64,000 nt of DNA, from contig CAWGKI010000030.1 in assembly GCA_963823095.1 (NCBI GenBank), positions 124,001 to 188,000 on the forward strand, written 5' to 3'. The position numbers were made by a program, and so were the translations under genes. This document shows positions 25,218 through 33,652 of this stretch, in pieces. The notes below the pieces were generated by a model that saw only the letters and a list, made by a program, of their open reading frames with translations, ran no database searches and was not told the DNA's origin. Position 1 is the stretch's first letter. Each line of letters starts with the position of its first letter. The DNA is from CAIVVT01 sp963823095. GTDB lineage: Bacteria; Acidobacteriota; Terriglobia; Bryobacterales; Bryobacteraceae.

Positions 25218-26387
25218 TCAGGAGAACAGCGCCCCGTTGGAAGGTTCGGCTGCAATCAGGTGAACCGCCGGATCGAAGCCTGAGAGTTTCGAGTAGTAGC
25301 GCTTCACCAGGCCGGCCGCAACGCGTTCGCGGTCGGCGGCGTGGCAGAAGACCACCGCGCATCCACCGAAGCCCGCTCCGGTGAGACGCGCTCCGAGCGC
25401 GCCAGAGGCTATTGCCGCCTCAGTCAGCGCATCGAGCGCGGGGCAACTGATGCGGAGTTGATCGCGCACGCTGGCATGTCCCGCATTCAGGATGGCGCCA
25501 AATTCGTCGGCATCGGCGCGCCGCAGGGCACTCACGGCTTGTTCAACGCGATCGGCCTCGGTGACAACGTGCAGGAAGCATAGCCTTTCGTTCTCATCCT
25601 CAATACGGGATGCCATTCGTCGCAATTCCTCGACACCGTGCTGCTCGACCGCCCGCGCGAAGGAGTCCAACCTCAGGTGCGCCAGCGCACGCGTCCCGGC
25701 CGTGCGGCGCGAGTTGTACTCGGCCTTCACCGCGCCCGACTTCTCGGCCATAGTCAGGCTGTGCGCGACCAGGAAGGCCCAGCCCTGGGGAATCGGCACA
25801 GGCGTTACAGAGACGGGCGAGAAGTGAATCAGCAAAGCATGGCCGGCTCGTCCCGCCAGCACCGCGGCATGGTCCATACCGCCCCCGCGCGTTCCCACGA
25901 AGTACTCGCCTTCCGGCAGCACTTCCATCAACTCCTCAAACGATGCTTCGATTCCATTGGCGCGCAGCAGCGCAAGAGTGAAGGCGACCAGCAGCGCCGA
26001 TGAGGAAGACAGCCCCGCGGCGGGCGGCAGGTCGGCGACCACGGCTGCGTCGATGCCGCAGGCCAGCTTCCACTTGCCCTCCACCGCTTGCGCCGCGGCT
26101 TTCACATAGTTGACCCAGTCGCCCGGTGCGGATGGCATCAGATTGGCCGTCCACTCAAAGGTGCGCTCGCCATAGAGGTCGGATGCCGCACGGATTTTCC
26201 CATCGTCGCGCACCCGGTACGCTACGCGGATCGACCGTCGCATCGCCATCGGCAGCACCGAGAGGTTGTGATAATCGACGTGCTCGCCAATCAGGTTGAC
26301 GCGCCCGGGTACCGAGACCACGGCTGGCGCCGCTCCAGCGCCATAGCATTTTTCGAAAAATAAAACAGGGTCCTGGTATTCACTCAT
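25218..26387 (-). CDS. GHMP sugar kinase, galactokinase/GalNAc-kinase-like
   Basis: A 389-residue second galactokinase-family protein. ATG 26387 with AGGAG eight bases upstream is preferred over an in-frame start at 26444. The sugar-binding signature is 'GRVNLIGEHVDYHNLSVLPM', differing from the true GalK here (EHTDYNGGFVLP): the '-SVLPMA-' form recalls GALK2-type N-acetylgalactosamine kinases. The ATP loop is 'ADLPPAAGLSSSSALLVAFT' and the C-terminal motif 'GARLTGAGFGGCAVVF'. Being followed by a nucleotidyltransferase, it may phosphorylate an amino sugar for NDP-sugar salvage. The substrate is an inference. Confidence 0.75.
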   Translation of the reverse strand: MSEYQDPVLFFEKCYGAGAAPAVVSVPGRVNLIGEHVDYHNLSVLPMAMRRSIRVAYRVRDDGKIRAASDLYGERTFEWTANLMPSAPGDWVNYVKAAAQAVEGKWKLACGIDAAVVADLPPAAGLSSSSALLVAFTLALLRANGIEASFEELMEVLPEGEYFVGTRGGGMDHAAVLAGRAGHALLIHFSPVSVTPVPIPQGWAFLVAHSLTMAEKSGAVKAEYNSRRTAGTRALAHLRLDSFARAVEQHGVEELRRMASRIEDENERLCFLHVVTEADRVEQAVSALRRADADEFGAILNAGHASVRDQLRISCPALDALTEAAIASGALGARLTGAGFGGCAVVFCHAADRERVAAGLVKRYYSKLSGFDPAVHLIAAEPSNGALFS

Positions 26388-26543
26388 CGGCGGCACTCCT
26401 GCCCACGATAGCGGCTCTTTCCGCAGGCTGTCCATAGCGACCACACGCGATCATACGCGATCCATTCGGCCTGGAGTCGCGGTTGCAGATCTCGCACAGC
26501 GCCGGAAGGCCAGTGGAGCCGGAAGAGCGCCTCACGAGATCGG

Positions 26544-26602
26544 GCAAATTAAAGAAAAGTGGCAATTTCTTTAATTTGCGCGCGACCAATTAAAGAGATT
26601 GG
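26544..26602. repeat. AT-rich perfect inverted repeat plus a smaller copy
   Basis: GCAAATTAAAGAAA (26544-26557) and TTTCTTTAATTTGC (26566-26579) form a perfect 14-bp stem with an 8-base loop. Right after it stands CCAAT-TAAAGAG-ATTGG (26586-26602), and GGCAATTTC occurs in both. This is strikingly AT-rich for the surroundings. It lies between two minus-strand genes (alkyltransferase-like and GHMP kinase) and could be an operator, a terminator or a repeat remnant. Confidence 0.5.
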
Positions 26603-26681
26603 CAATTTCCACCGCAAGCCATTCCAGGGCAGCGACTTGCGAATCGGGGCGCTGTGTCGCTGGACGTACAACCCAGGCGCC

Positions 26682-27041
26682 TCAGAACTCCCACGTCCGG
26701 AACACGTGCTGGTGCACTGCCAGATCGACGTGCTTGCCGACGAAGCGCACGCCCTCCATCTCCAGTAAGAGTCGTTGCTCGAGGGCCAGGCCGAGGCGTG
26801 TCTTGATGAATCCGCCGGCGCCGACTACGCGTTGCCACGGCAGGCCGAGATGCGTGCCGCGCAACAACCGCGCCACCTGGCGGTGATAGAGCGGATAGCC
26901 TGCTGCCGCGGCCACTTGCCCGTACGACGCGACTCTTCCACGCGGTATGGAACAGATCACTTCGCGAAAGCGTTGGTCGCGGGCGTCCTTCTCGACGGGC
27001 GGGTCGAACATGCCCAGGCGCACGATATCGCGCGGCTTCAT
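26682..27041 (-). CDS. Alkyltransferase-like (MGMT-family, non-catalytic) DNA-binding protein
   Basis: A ~119-residue member of the O6-alkylguanine-DNA alkyltransferase C-terminal family. It keeps the DNA-binding helix-turn-helix ('IPRGRVASYGQVAAAAGYP') and the hairpin 'RLLRGTHLGLPWQRVVG'. The alkyl-accepting Cys of the PCHRV motif is replaced by Trp (PWQRV), as in bacterial alkyltransferase-like proteins that flag lesions for nucleotide excision repair. The start is ATG 27041 or 27011; neither has a good ribosome site. It overlaps no neighbour and follows typA on the same strand. Confidence 0.8.
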   Translation of the reverse strand: MKPRDIVRLGMFDPPVEKDARDQRFREVICSIPRGRVASYGQVAAAAGYPLYHRQVARLLRGTHLGLPWQRVVGAGGFIKTRLGLALEQRLLLEMEGVRFVGKHVDLAVHQHVFRTWEF

Positions 27042-27189
27042 CGGCGACGGAGTACGGCGGAACGAGGGTCGCGACGATCTTGGCATCTACAGATTGAAGA
27101 TAGTACGGCGAAAGCCAAACCCGCGCCGGACCTGGCAGCGCGGCCCACATCCGGGGTGATCACGGGGTCTTCAATCTCCGGGAGGAAAC

Positions 27190-28989
27190 CTAGCGCTGGT
27201 TGGCCTTGAGAACCTTCTTACGCAACCGGATCGAGCCCGGCGTCACCTCGACGAACTCGTCTTCCTTGATGAACTCGATCGCGCGATCGAGGTTCAGGAC
27301 GCGTGGCGGCACCAGGCGGATGGCCTCATCGGCAGTGGAGGAGCGCATGTTCGTGAGCTTCTTCTCTTTGACGATGTTCACGTTCATGTCGTCTGCGCGG
27401 GAATTCTCGCCGATGATCATGCCTTCGTAGACCTCAGTGGTCGGCGGAATGAAGATCTCGCCACGCTCCTGAAGGTTCCAGATGGCATACGCAGTAGCCG
27501 AACCCGAACGATCCGCAACCAGGACTCCCGTGGAGCGCATCGGGATGTCGCCCTGCCACTCGATGTATCCGTGGAACAGCGAATTCATGATCGCCGTACC
27601 CTTGGTGTCGGTCAACATTTCATTGCGCAGTCCGATCAGGCCTCGCGATGGCACCAGGAATTCGATGCGCGCGCGGCCCGAGCCGTGGTTCACCATCTTG
27701 TGCATCTTGCCTTTGCGCACGCCCAACTTCTCGATCACCACACCGACATAGTTTTCAGGAACGTCGACCACCAGCAGTTCGAGAGGTTCGTGGACCTTGC
27801 CGCCGATCTCCTTGGTCAGGATCTCTGGCCTGCCTACGCTCAGTTCGTAGCCTTCCCGGCGCATCATCTCGACCAGAATTGCGAGTTGAAGCTCGCCGCG
27901 TCCCATTACCTTGAACAATTCAGGACTGCCCGCCTGCTCGACGCGCAGACTGACGTTGGTGAGCAATTCCTTTTCGAGACGATCGCGCAGGTTGCGGGAA
28001 GTGACGAACTGGCCCTCGCGTCCGGCGAATGGCGAGGTGTTGATGGTGAACAGCATCGAGATCGTCGGCTCGTCGATCTGGATGATCGGTAGCGGGACAG
28101 GGTTCTCCGCTTCGCTGACGGTCTCCCCGATGGTGATGCCTTCGACGCCCGAGATGGCGAGGACGTCGCCCGGTCGGCCTTCGGTCTCCTCCACGCGCTT
28201 CAAACCCTCGAACGAGTACATTCGGGTGATCTTCGTGCGCTGGATGGAGCCGTCGAGCTTGCAGATGGACACCTCTTCGCCGATGCGGAAGGTGCCTTGG
28301 AACACGCGGCCGATCGCGATGCGCCCCAGGTACTCGGAGTAGTCGAGATTCGCCACCTGGAATTGCAGCGGCGCCTCCGGATCGCCGACCGGCGCGGGAA
28401 TGTGCTCCAGGATCGCGTCGAACAGCGGGCGCAGATCCGTGGCTTCGTCTTCCATGTTCACCTTGGCGACGCCGTCACGCGAGATGGCGTAAATCACCGG
28501 GAAGTCGAGTTGCTCCTCGGTGGCGTCGAGATCGATGAACAGGTCGAAAATCTCGTTCAGCACTTCCTGCGGCCGCGCATCGGGGCGATCGATCTTGTTG
28601 ATAACGACGATCGGCGGCAGATGCGCTTCCAGCGCCTTCGACAGCACGTAACGCGTTTGAGGTAGCGGACCTTCACTCGCGTCCACCAGCAGCATGACGC
28701 CATCGACGAGCTTCAGCGCGCGCTCTACCTCGCCACCGAAGTCGGAGTGGCCGGGCGTGTCGACGATGTTGATTTTGACGCCCTTGTAGTGGATGCCCGT
28801 GGTTTTGGACAGGATAGTGATGCCGCGTTCGCGCTCCAGTTCATTGGAGTCCATCACCCGGTCCTCAATGCGCTCGTTGGCTCGGTAGATACCACTTTGC
28901 CGGAACATGCCGTCGACAAGGGTGGTTTTCCCGTGGTCGACGTGCGCAATGATGGCAATGTTGCGAAGACGGTCGTGGATTGTACTCAT
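27190..28989 (-). CDS. typA: Ribosome-associated GTPase TypA/BipA
   Basis: A 599-residue translational GTPase that binds the 70S ribosome and assists assembly and stress adaptation. The G-domain motifs 'IAHVDHGKTTLVDGMF', 'DTPGHSDFGGEVERAL' and 'NKIDRPDARP' are intact. The EF-G-like domains follow, and the BipA-specific C-terminus begins near 'RGEIFIPPTTEVYEGMIIGE'. The length is standard. ATG 28989 lies 57 bases from the divergent der start, so both promoters must sit in that gap or overlap each other's leader. Confidence 0.95.
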   Translation of the reverse strand: MSTIHDRLRNIAIIAHVDHGKTTLVDGMFRQSGIYRANERIEDRVMDSNELERERGITILSKTTGIHYKGVKINIVDTPGHSDFGGEVERALKLVDGVMLLVDASEGPLPQTRYVLSKALEAHLPPIVVINKIDRPDARPQEVLNEIFDLFIDLDATEEQLDFPVIYAISRDGVAKVNMEDEATDLRPLFDAILEHIPAPVGDPEAPLQFQVANLDYSEYLGRIAIGRVFQGTFRIGEEVSICKLDGSIQRTKITRMYSFEGLKRVEETEGRPGDVLAISGVEGITIGETVSEAENPVPLPIIQIDEPTISMLFTINTSPFAGREGQFVTSRNLRDRLEKELLTNVSLRVEQAGSPELFKVMGRGELQLAILVEMMRREGYELSVGRPEILTKEIGGKVHEPLELLVVDVPENYVGVVIEKLGVRKGKMHKMVNHGSGRARIEFLVPSRGLIGLRNEMLTDTKGTAIMNSLFHGYIEWQGDIPMRSTGVLVADRSGSATAYAIWNLQERGEIFIPPTTEVYEGMIIGENSRADDMNVNIVKEKKLTNMRSSTADEAIRLVPPRVLNLDRAIEFIKEDEFVEVTPGSIRLRKKVLKANQR

Positions 28990-29046
28990 GGATTATGGCG
29001 AAACAAAAATAGGGGGAACCCTTCCATTGTTACACTAGGAGCCGTG

Positions 29047-30387
29047 ATGTCCCAAACGGCGGGTAAAGACACCGCCGGTCTGCCGACGATTGTGATCGTG
29101 GGCAGACCTAATGTCGGCAAGTCGTCAATCTTCAACGCGATCCTCGGCCAGAGGAAGGCGATTACGGGCGATGAGCCCGGAATTACGCGGGACCGCATCT
29201 ATGGTGAAGCGGTCCACCGCCATCGCCGATTCGTGCTGATCGACACCGGCGGCATCATCCCCGACGACCTCGCGACCATCCCGGCGGAGATCCTCAAGCA
29301 GGCCCGCGTGGCGCTGGATGCGGCCGATCAGATCATCCTTGTCGTCGATGGGCGCACCGAAATGACCTCGGCGGACCGCGATCTCGCGCAGATCCTCCGC
29401 AAGCTGGGCAAGCCCGTCGTCGTGACAGTGAACAAGATCGACGACCCGAAGCGGGAATCGCTCACTTCCGATTTCTATGCGCTTGGATTCAAGCGCGTCA
29501 TGCCCATCTCGGCCGAGCACCGCAAGGGTTTCAATGACCTGCTGGACGAACTCACCAAAGAGTTCCCCATCACGGAGTCGGACGACGACGAAGAGCGGGA
29601 AAAGGGTCCGCGCCCCGTCCGCGTATCTATCATCGGTAGGCCGAACGTCGGCAAGTCCACTTTGCTCAACGCCTTGATCGGCGGCGAACGTGCGATCGTT
29701 TCGCCCATTGCGGGTACCACGCGCGATTCAGTGGACGAGTCGATCATTGTCGAGGGCCGCGAGTATGTATTCATCGATACCGCGGGCATCCGGCGCAAGG
29801 GCAAGACGAACGAGATGGCGGAGAAGCTCAGCGTCGTGATGGCGCGGAAGAACATCCGCATGTCGCACGTCGCGCTTCTGGTTATCGACGCCACCGATGG
29901 CGCGGTCGCGAGCGATGCAACCATCGCCGGCTACGCTCATGAGGAAGGCCGCGCGCTGATCGTCTGCGTGAACAAGTGGGATCTGCTGGAGTCGAAGAAG
30001 CAAAAGGAATACGAACAAAACGTACGCGATCAGTTCAAATTCCTCGACTACGCGCCAGTCGTTTTCATCTCCGCCAAGGAGAGCCGCGGCGTGCGGGGCC
30101 TCTTCAAAAGAATCGCGCTCGCCTACGCCAACTTCGACAAGCGCATTCCGACCGGAGAACTCAACCGCTTTGCCGAGACGCTCGACTTCGGCTACCAACG
30201 CCGCATCTATTACATAACGCAACCCTCGGTGCGCCCCCCGACGTTCGTTCTCTTCATGGATACCTACGAGTCGCTCCATTTTTCGGTGGAACGCATGGTG
30301 GCCAACAAAATCCGCGAACGCTTCGGATTTGAAGGCACGCCGGTGATCATCAAGACGCGCGGACGCCGCAAGTCCACCAAAGAGTAA
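29047..30387 (+). CDS. der: Ribosome-assembly GTPase Der (EngA)
   Basis: A 446-residue tandem GTPase required for 50S subunit maturation. Both G domains are intact ('IVGRPNVGKSSIFNAILG' and 'IIGRPNVGKSTLLNALIG', each with DTAG/DTGG and NKxD motifs). The C-terminal KH-like domain ends 'GFEGTPVIIKTRGRRKS'. The frame extends far upstream on paper (to 28747), but ATG 29047 has AGGAG six bases before it and matches family N-termini. It converges on the next gene with a 19-base gap and no visible terminator. Confidence 0.95.
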   Translation: MSQTAGKDTAGLPTIVIVGRPNVGKSSIFNAILGQRKAITGDEPGITRDRIYGEAVHRHRRFVLIDTGGIIPDDLATIPAEILKQARVALDAADQIILVVDGRTEMTSADRDLAQILRKLGKPVVVTVNKIDDPKRESLTSDFYALGFKRVMPISAEHRKGFNDLLDELTKEFPITESDDDEEREKGPRPVRVSIIGRPNVGKSTLLNALIGGERAIVSPIAGTTRDSVDESIIVEGREYVFIDTAGIRRKGKTNEMAEKLSVVMARKNIRMSHVALLVIDATDGAVASDATIAGYAHEEGRALIVCVNKWDLLESKKQKEYEQNVRDQFKFLDYAPVVFISAKESRGVRGLFKRIALAYANFDKRIPTGELNRFAETLDFGYQRRIYYITQPSVRPPTFVLFMDTYESLHFSVERMVANKIRERFGFEGTPVIIKTRGRRKSTKE

Positions 30388-30406
30388 CCGTTCCGCTCAA
30401 TCCCAT

Positions 30407-30994
30407 TCATCGCATCACGATGAATTCAATGGCGTCGAACTGCGCCATGTGAATCCGGCGCGCGAGCGCTGCGTGCTTCAACGCCGGAAGCGCCGCGCGG
30501 ATCCCTTCGCGTTGCTCCACGGAGAGTGGCGCGCGGAAGATGTCGGCGCGTTCGCGGTAGCTGTAGGCGACGTATTCCACCGCGCCCGCTATCCGGGGCA
30601 GTTGGCTCCAGAAGGAAGTGCGGCGAAACAGGCGGCGTGCCTCGGCCAACTCGCGCGTTACGGTAATGCGGATGCCTGGGCCGGTGAAATGAGCCTGCGT
30701 GCAGCGAGCGGCATCGAATGCGCGGGCGGGTTCGTCATCCGGCAGGAACGCCAGAGCGGAGGCCATGTCCACCTCGCTGAGTTCCATGGGCTGCCAACGG
30801 AAACGCGTCGCACCTTCCGTCACCGAACCGAGTTTCAACGTTTCCGCAATGCGCCCGGCGTCCTTGCCGCGCACGGCGGCGATCGCTTCAATCAGCTCCC
30901 GCAACGGCATGTCGCGTATTACCACAGGCGTCAGAGAAATGGTCCCTGCCGCTTCCGAGCTGAGCTTCACGCGCACGGTTTCGGGCGCCGCCAT
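30407..30994 (-). CDS. Conserved-looking hypothetical protein
   Basis: Encodes 195 residues with no signal peptide, membrane helix or motif that I recognise. The N-terminal ~60 residues ('VRVKLSSEAAGTISLTPVVI', 'MPLRELIEAIAAVRGKDAGR') look alpha/beta. The C-terminal half is helical and Arg-rich ('REQREG'-like stretches, 'FRRTSFWSQLPRIAGAVEYV'). Codon use is like its neighbours, so it is probably a real cytoplasmic protein. It stands alone between der and a repeat element. Confidence 0.55.
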   Translation of the reverse strand: MAAPETVRVKLSSEAAGTISLTPVVIRDMPLRELIEAIAAVRGKDAGRIAETLKLGSVTEGATRFRWQPMELSEVDMASALAFLPDDEPARAFDAARCTQAHFTGPGIRITVTRELAEARRLFRRTSFWSQLPRIAGAVEYVAYSYRERADIFRAPLSVEQREGIRAALPALKHAALARRIHMAQFDAIEFIVMR

Positions 30995-31026
30995 GAGATC
31001 AGTCTACATTCAGAGCGGTGTCATCC

Positions 31027-31124
31027 CTGGGACCGCCGGTCTCCAGACCGGCCGGCATCGGCATGTTCCCGCCAACTTGCCGCTCACGCGGCAATTGGGC
31101 CGATCGGGAGATCGGCGTGCCCAA
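31027..31124. repeat. MITE-like palindromic element, same family as 16861-17006
   Basis: The left arm CTGGGACCGCCGGTCTCCAG (from 31027) and the right arm ending GGAGATCGGCGTGCCCA (31124) are inverted versions of the GCCG-TCTCC-CGGC palindrome seen at 16861 and 63851. The centre again contains TTGCCGCTCACGCGG. It sits just upstream of the 92-residue protein gene. Confidence 0.7.
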
Positions 31125-31143
31125 CGGCTTACAATCCTGGGTG

Positions 31144-31422
31144 ATGACTCATCTCGACAAGGTGCGGCGCGAAGTCGCGCGATACGAACACCGGTTGCTC
31201 GTCTTCGGCGTGCGCGGGTCGTCCTCCGGAGCGCCCGAGCTCGTTATCGCTCTAAAGTCTCCCCTTGAAGGCGTGAACGACTACGTGGCTTCAGTCCACC
31301 CGCGCGATATAGACCATCCGCAGTTCGCATGGACCTTCCAGCGCTACCTCTACGATTGCGTTCACGACTACATGGCGGAGTTGTTCACGAAGAATCCCCA
31401 GGAATTGGAGCGCGCGCATTGA
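31144..31422 (+). CDS. Small hypothetical protein, translationally coupled to midA-like gene
   Basis: A 92-residue soluble protein, mixed alpha/beta ('HRLLVFGVRGSSSGAPELVI', 'HPQFAWTFQRYLYDCVHDYM'). No family is recognised. ATG 31144 was chosen because the upstream part of the frame lies in the repeat element. Its TGA overlaps the TTG start of the next gene in a TTGA arrangement, so the two are translated together. The region just before the start is the repeat arm. Confidence 0.6.
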   Translation: MTHLDKVRREVARYEHRLLVFGVRGSSSGAPELVIALKSPLEGVNDYVASVHPRDIDHPQFAWTFQRYLYDCVHDYMAELFTKNPQELERAH

Positions 31423-32394
31423 CCGAAGCGGGCGAACTGATTCAGGCTGAGATCCGCGCGAACGGGCCCATACCGTTCTCGCGCTTCATGGAACTCGCGC
31501 TCTATCACCCGCGATTGGGCTACTACCGGCGCGGGCAGGAAGGTCTTCGGCCGCGAAGGCGATTTCTACACGGCTGCGCAACTGCAACCCGTCTTCGGCC
31601 GCCTGCTGGTATGCGCCTTTCAACAACTCGCCGCGCCGGCGCAACACGATGGCCGCACGATTGTGGCCGACTGGGGCGCCGGGCAATCGGATCTGCGGGA
31701 ATCTCTCGGCGACTTCGATTACCGCGCCATCGACGCTGGCCGCGATGAGATTCCTGAACGCTTCACCGGAATCGTGCTGGCCAACGAGTTGTTCGACGCG
31801 TTGCCCGTCGATGTCGCGAGAAGCGAAGGCGGCGTTTGGCGCGAGTGGCGGGTAGCGGCGAAAGGCGAGGACTTTGCATGGGTTGCCGGTGACGCTCTCG
31901 AGGGCGAGTGGCTCGAATACGCACAACGCGCGGCGGCCGAAGCGCGTTGGGACTCCCTCGCAGCGATCGTTGAACTGCCCGTAGCCTTGAGATCCTGCCT
32001 AGAGCGCATCGATCAAAGGCTGGAGCGCGGCTGGATCGTGGCCTTCGACTACGGATACGCAGCACGTGAATTGATGCGCTTCCCGCAGGGATCGCTGATG
32101 GGCTACCGGAAACACCGCGCGTTCGACGACGTGCTGGCCGAGCCATCCGAGCGCGACATCACGGCGCACGTGCCGTTCGACGAACTGCGGCAATGTGCGC
32201 GCGACTTGGGTTGGAAGGAGTCGCGATTCGAATCGATGGGCAAGTTCCTGCTGCGTGTGGGCGAGCACGACCGGTTTGCCTCGGCGCTCGCCGCCGCGTC
32301 GGAAGCGGAGTCGCTGCGGCTACGCCTGCAGTTGAAGTCGCTGCTGTTCGACGTTGGAGAAATGTTCCGCGCCATCGTGTGGGAGAAGGCCTGA
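31419..32394 (+). pseudogene. MidA/NDUFAF7-type SAM-dependent methyltransferase, frame disrupted once
   Basis: Reads as a ~325-residue class I methyltransferase (DUF185/MidA family; the mitochondrial homologue methylates a complex I subunit) if one frameshift is bridged. The N-terminus from TTG 31419 is 'IPFSRFMELALYHPRLGYYR'. Near 31543-31548 one base too many breaks the frame, and family sequence continues as 'FGREGDFYTAAQLQPVFGRL', 'IVADWGAGQSDLRESL' (SAM site) and 'IVLANELFDALPVDVA', ending at 32394. Only the second part has a continuous frame (from 31663 at the latest). GGAG lies nine bases before the TTG. It may be a pseudogene or a sequencing error. Confidence 0.75.
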
Positions 32395-32403
32395 CACAAA
32401 AAT

Positions 32404-32431
32404 GAAGGGCCCCGGTTGCCCGGGGCCCTTC
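32404..32431. terminator. Perfect 12-bp GC hairpin between convergent genes
   Basis: GAAGGGCCCCGG-TTGC-CCGGGGCCCTTC begins ten bases after the methyltransferase stop. There is no long T run after it, but the position between two converging genes suggests a shared terminator. A second small hairpin CGCTC-TTGC-GAGCG lies at 32449-32463. Confidence 0.65.
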
Positions 32432-32469
32432 AGGTGATCTGAACCTTGCGCTCTTGCGAGCGAGGGAAC

Positions 32470-32547
32470 TTACTTTTTCTTCGCGGCCTTCTTTGCAGCC
32501 TTCTTGACTGCTTTCTTCGGGGCTGCCTTCTTGGTTGCGTTCTTCAT
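32470..32547 (-). CDS. 25-residue lysine/alanine-rich miniprotein (histone H1-tail-like)
   Basis: A short frame of 25 codons encodes M-K-N-A-T followed by KKAAPKKAVKKAAKKAAKKK: 12 lysines and 9 alanines. This composition is that of the DNA-binding tails of bacterial histone H1-like and HU-extension proteins. Support for expression: ATG 32547 has GGGAG upstream, a good sigma70 promoter lies at 32605-32634, and two hairpins follow the stop codon. The remaining possibility is a leader peptide. I know no named family of this size. Confidence 0.65.
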   Translation of the reverse strand: MKNATKKAAPKKAVKKAAKKAAKKK

Positions 32548-32604
32548 TGAACTGTTCTCCCTAACATCAGAATCTGCGGCCGCTCACGACCGCATTGTGA
32601 TCCC

Positions 32605-32634
32605 TTTATAAACTCGGTGTCGAATCAAAGTCAA
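32605..32634 (-). promoter_or_regulatory. Strong-looking sigma70 promoter for the Lys/Ala miniprotein
   Basis: On the minus strand TTGACT (32634-32629) is followed after 18 bases by TATAAA (32610-32605), 58 bases before the ATG at 32547. Five of six consensus bases are present in each box, and the surrounding segment is AT-rich against a GC-rich background. Confidence 0.6.
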
Positions 32635-32761
32635 GGGAAAAATTCTACTTACGAAGCTTCGAACTGCCCGCAGGACGGGCGTTTGAAGCATCTCGACAAA
32701 AAGAGGCCAAAATGTTGTTGTGGTTTTGCCCTGGAGGCGATCGGAGATACGATCAAAGTTG

Positions 32762-33538
32762 ATGACGCGCCGACAAGCCTTGGCTCTGGGAGTGCTCGCT
32801 CTGCTCGCCCCGGCGGCCTGCCACAAGAAACGCAAGAGCGCGCGCATGCCGCATGCGCCCAGGCCAACGGTAGAACGGCCGAGGATTGGTTGGACTGAGA
32901 CCGGTGTCGCGAGTTGGTACGGCATTCCCTACCACGGGCGCCAGGCGGCGAACGGCGAAATTTACGACATGAACGAGTTGACCGCCGCGCATCGCACCCT
33001 TCCCTTCGGCGCGATTGTGAGGGTGACGAGCACCACTTCCAATAGCAGCGTAACGGTGCGCATCACCGACCGCGGGCCATTCGTCGGCGACCGCATCATC
33101 GATTTGTCGCGGCAGGCGGCCCGTCAGATCGACATGATTGGACCCGGCACGATGAAGGTCAAGCTGCAACTGGTGGCCTACGGACCGGCTCGATTGGGCG
33201 CGAAGCCCGTCGTCCAGGCGCAGGAGCGCGCGCCAGAGCGGCAACCAGAGCCGCAACGCTTTCCGGAGTCACAGCCGGAGCAACCCCGTGAGCAAGAGAC
33301 TCCGCAACTGTCGGGCTATGCCGTGCAAGTCGGCCTATACAACGACAAGACAAAAGCCGAAAGCCTGAAGGAGCGTCTCTCGCGGCGCTATCAGCCTGTG
33401 ACGCTCGTTCCTCGCGAAGGCGCGCGCGTACAGTGGCGGGTGCTGGTGGGCGACAAACCGACGGAGGAAGAGGCCGAGGCGCTCGCCGTCGTCCTCCGGA
33501 AACAGGTCGGCGAAGCTCTCGTAGTCCTGCGCGACTAA
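32762..33538 (+). CDS. RlpA-like septal ring lipoprotein with SPOR domain
   Basis: A 258-residue lipoprotein. ATG 32762 gives a short signal with lipobox 'LALLAPAAC'. The double-psi beta-barrel domain follows: 'GVASWYGIPYHGRQAANGEI', 'AAHRTLPFGAIVRVTS' and 'VRITDRGPFVGDRIIDLSRQ', with the catalytic Asp in TDRGPF, as in RlpA lytic transglycosylases that cut denuded peptidoglycan. A Pro/Gln/Glu-rich linker leads to a C-terminal SPOR domain ('SGYAVQVGLYNDKTKAES'), which targets division-site glycan. It is a single gene divergent from the miniprotein. Confidence 0.85.
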   Translation: MTRRQALALGVLALLAPAACHKKRKSARMPHAPRPTVERPRIGWTETGVASWYGIPYHGRQAANGEIYDMNELTAAHRTLPFGAIVRVTSTTSNSSVTVRITDRGPFVGDRIIDLSRQAARQIDMIGPGTMKVKLQLVAYGPARLGAKPVVQAQERAPERQPEPQRFPESQPEQPREQETPQLSGYAVQVGLYNDKTKAESLKERLSRRYQPVTLVPREGARVQWRVLVGDKPTEEEAEALAVVLRKQVGEALVVLRD

Positions 33539-33652
33539 CTCCGAACGATGTGAATCGGCCCCGTGATGTGGCCGGTCCGCGACGATGGCCCGCTAATTCC
33601 GTTCCATTTTGAGATTTTCCGGCGCTGGAACAACTGACTTGTGTAGGTCGCC

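Noticed and set aside
27190..30387. typA and der as a horizontally acquired block
   Set aside because: Both are standard-length housekeeping GTPases with composition like their neighbours; nothing suggests transfer.
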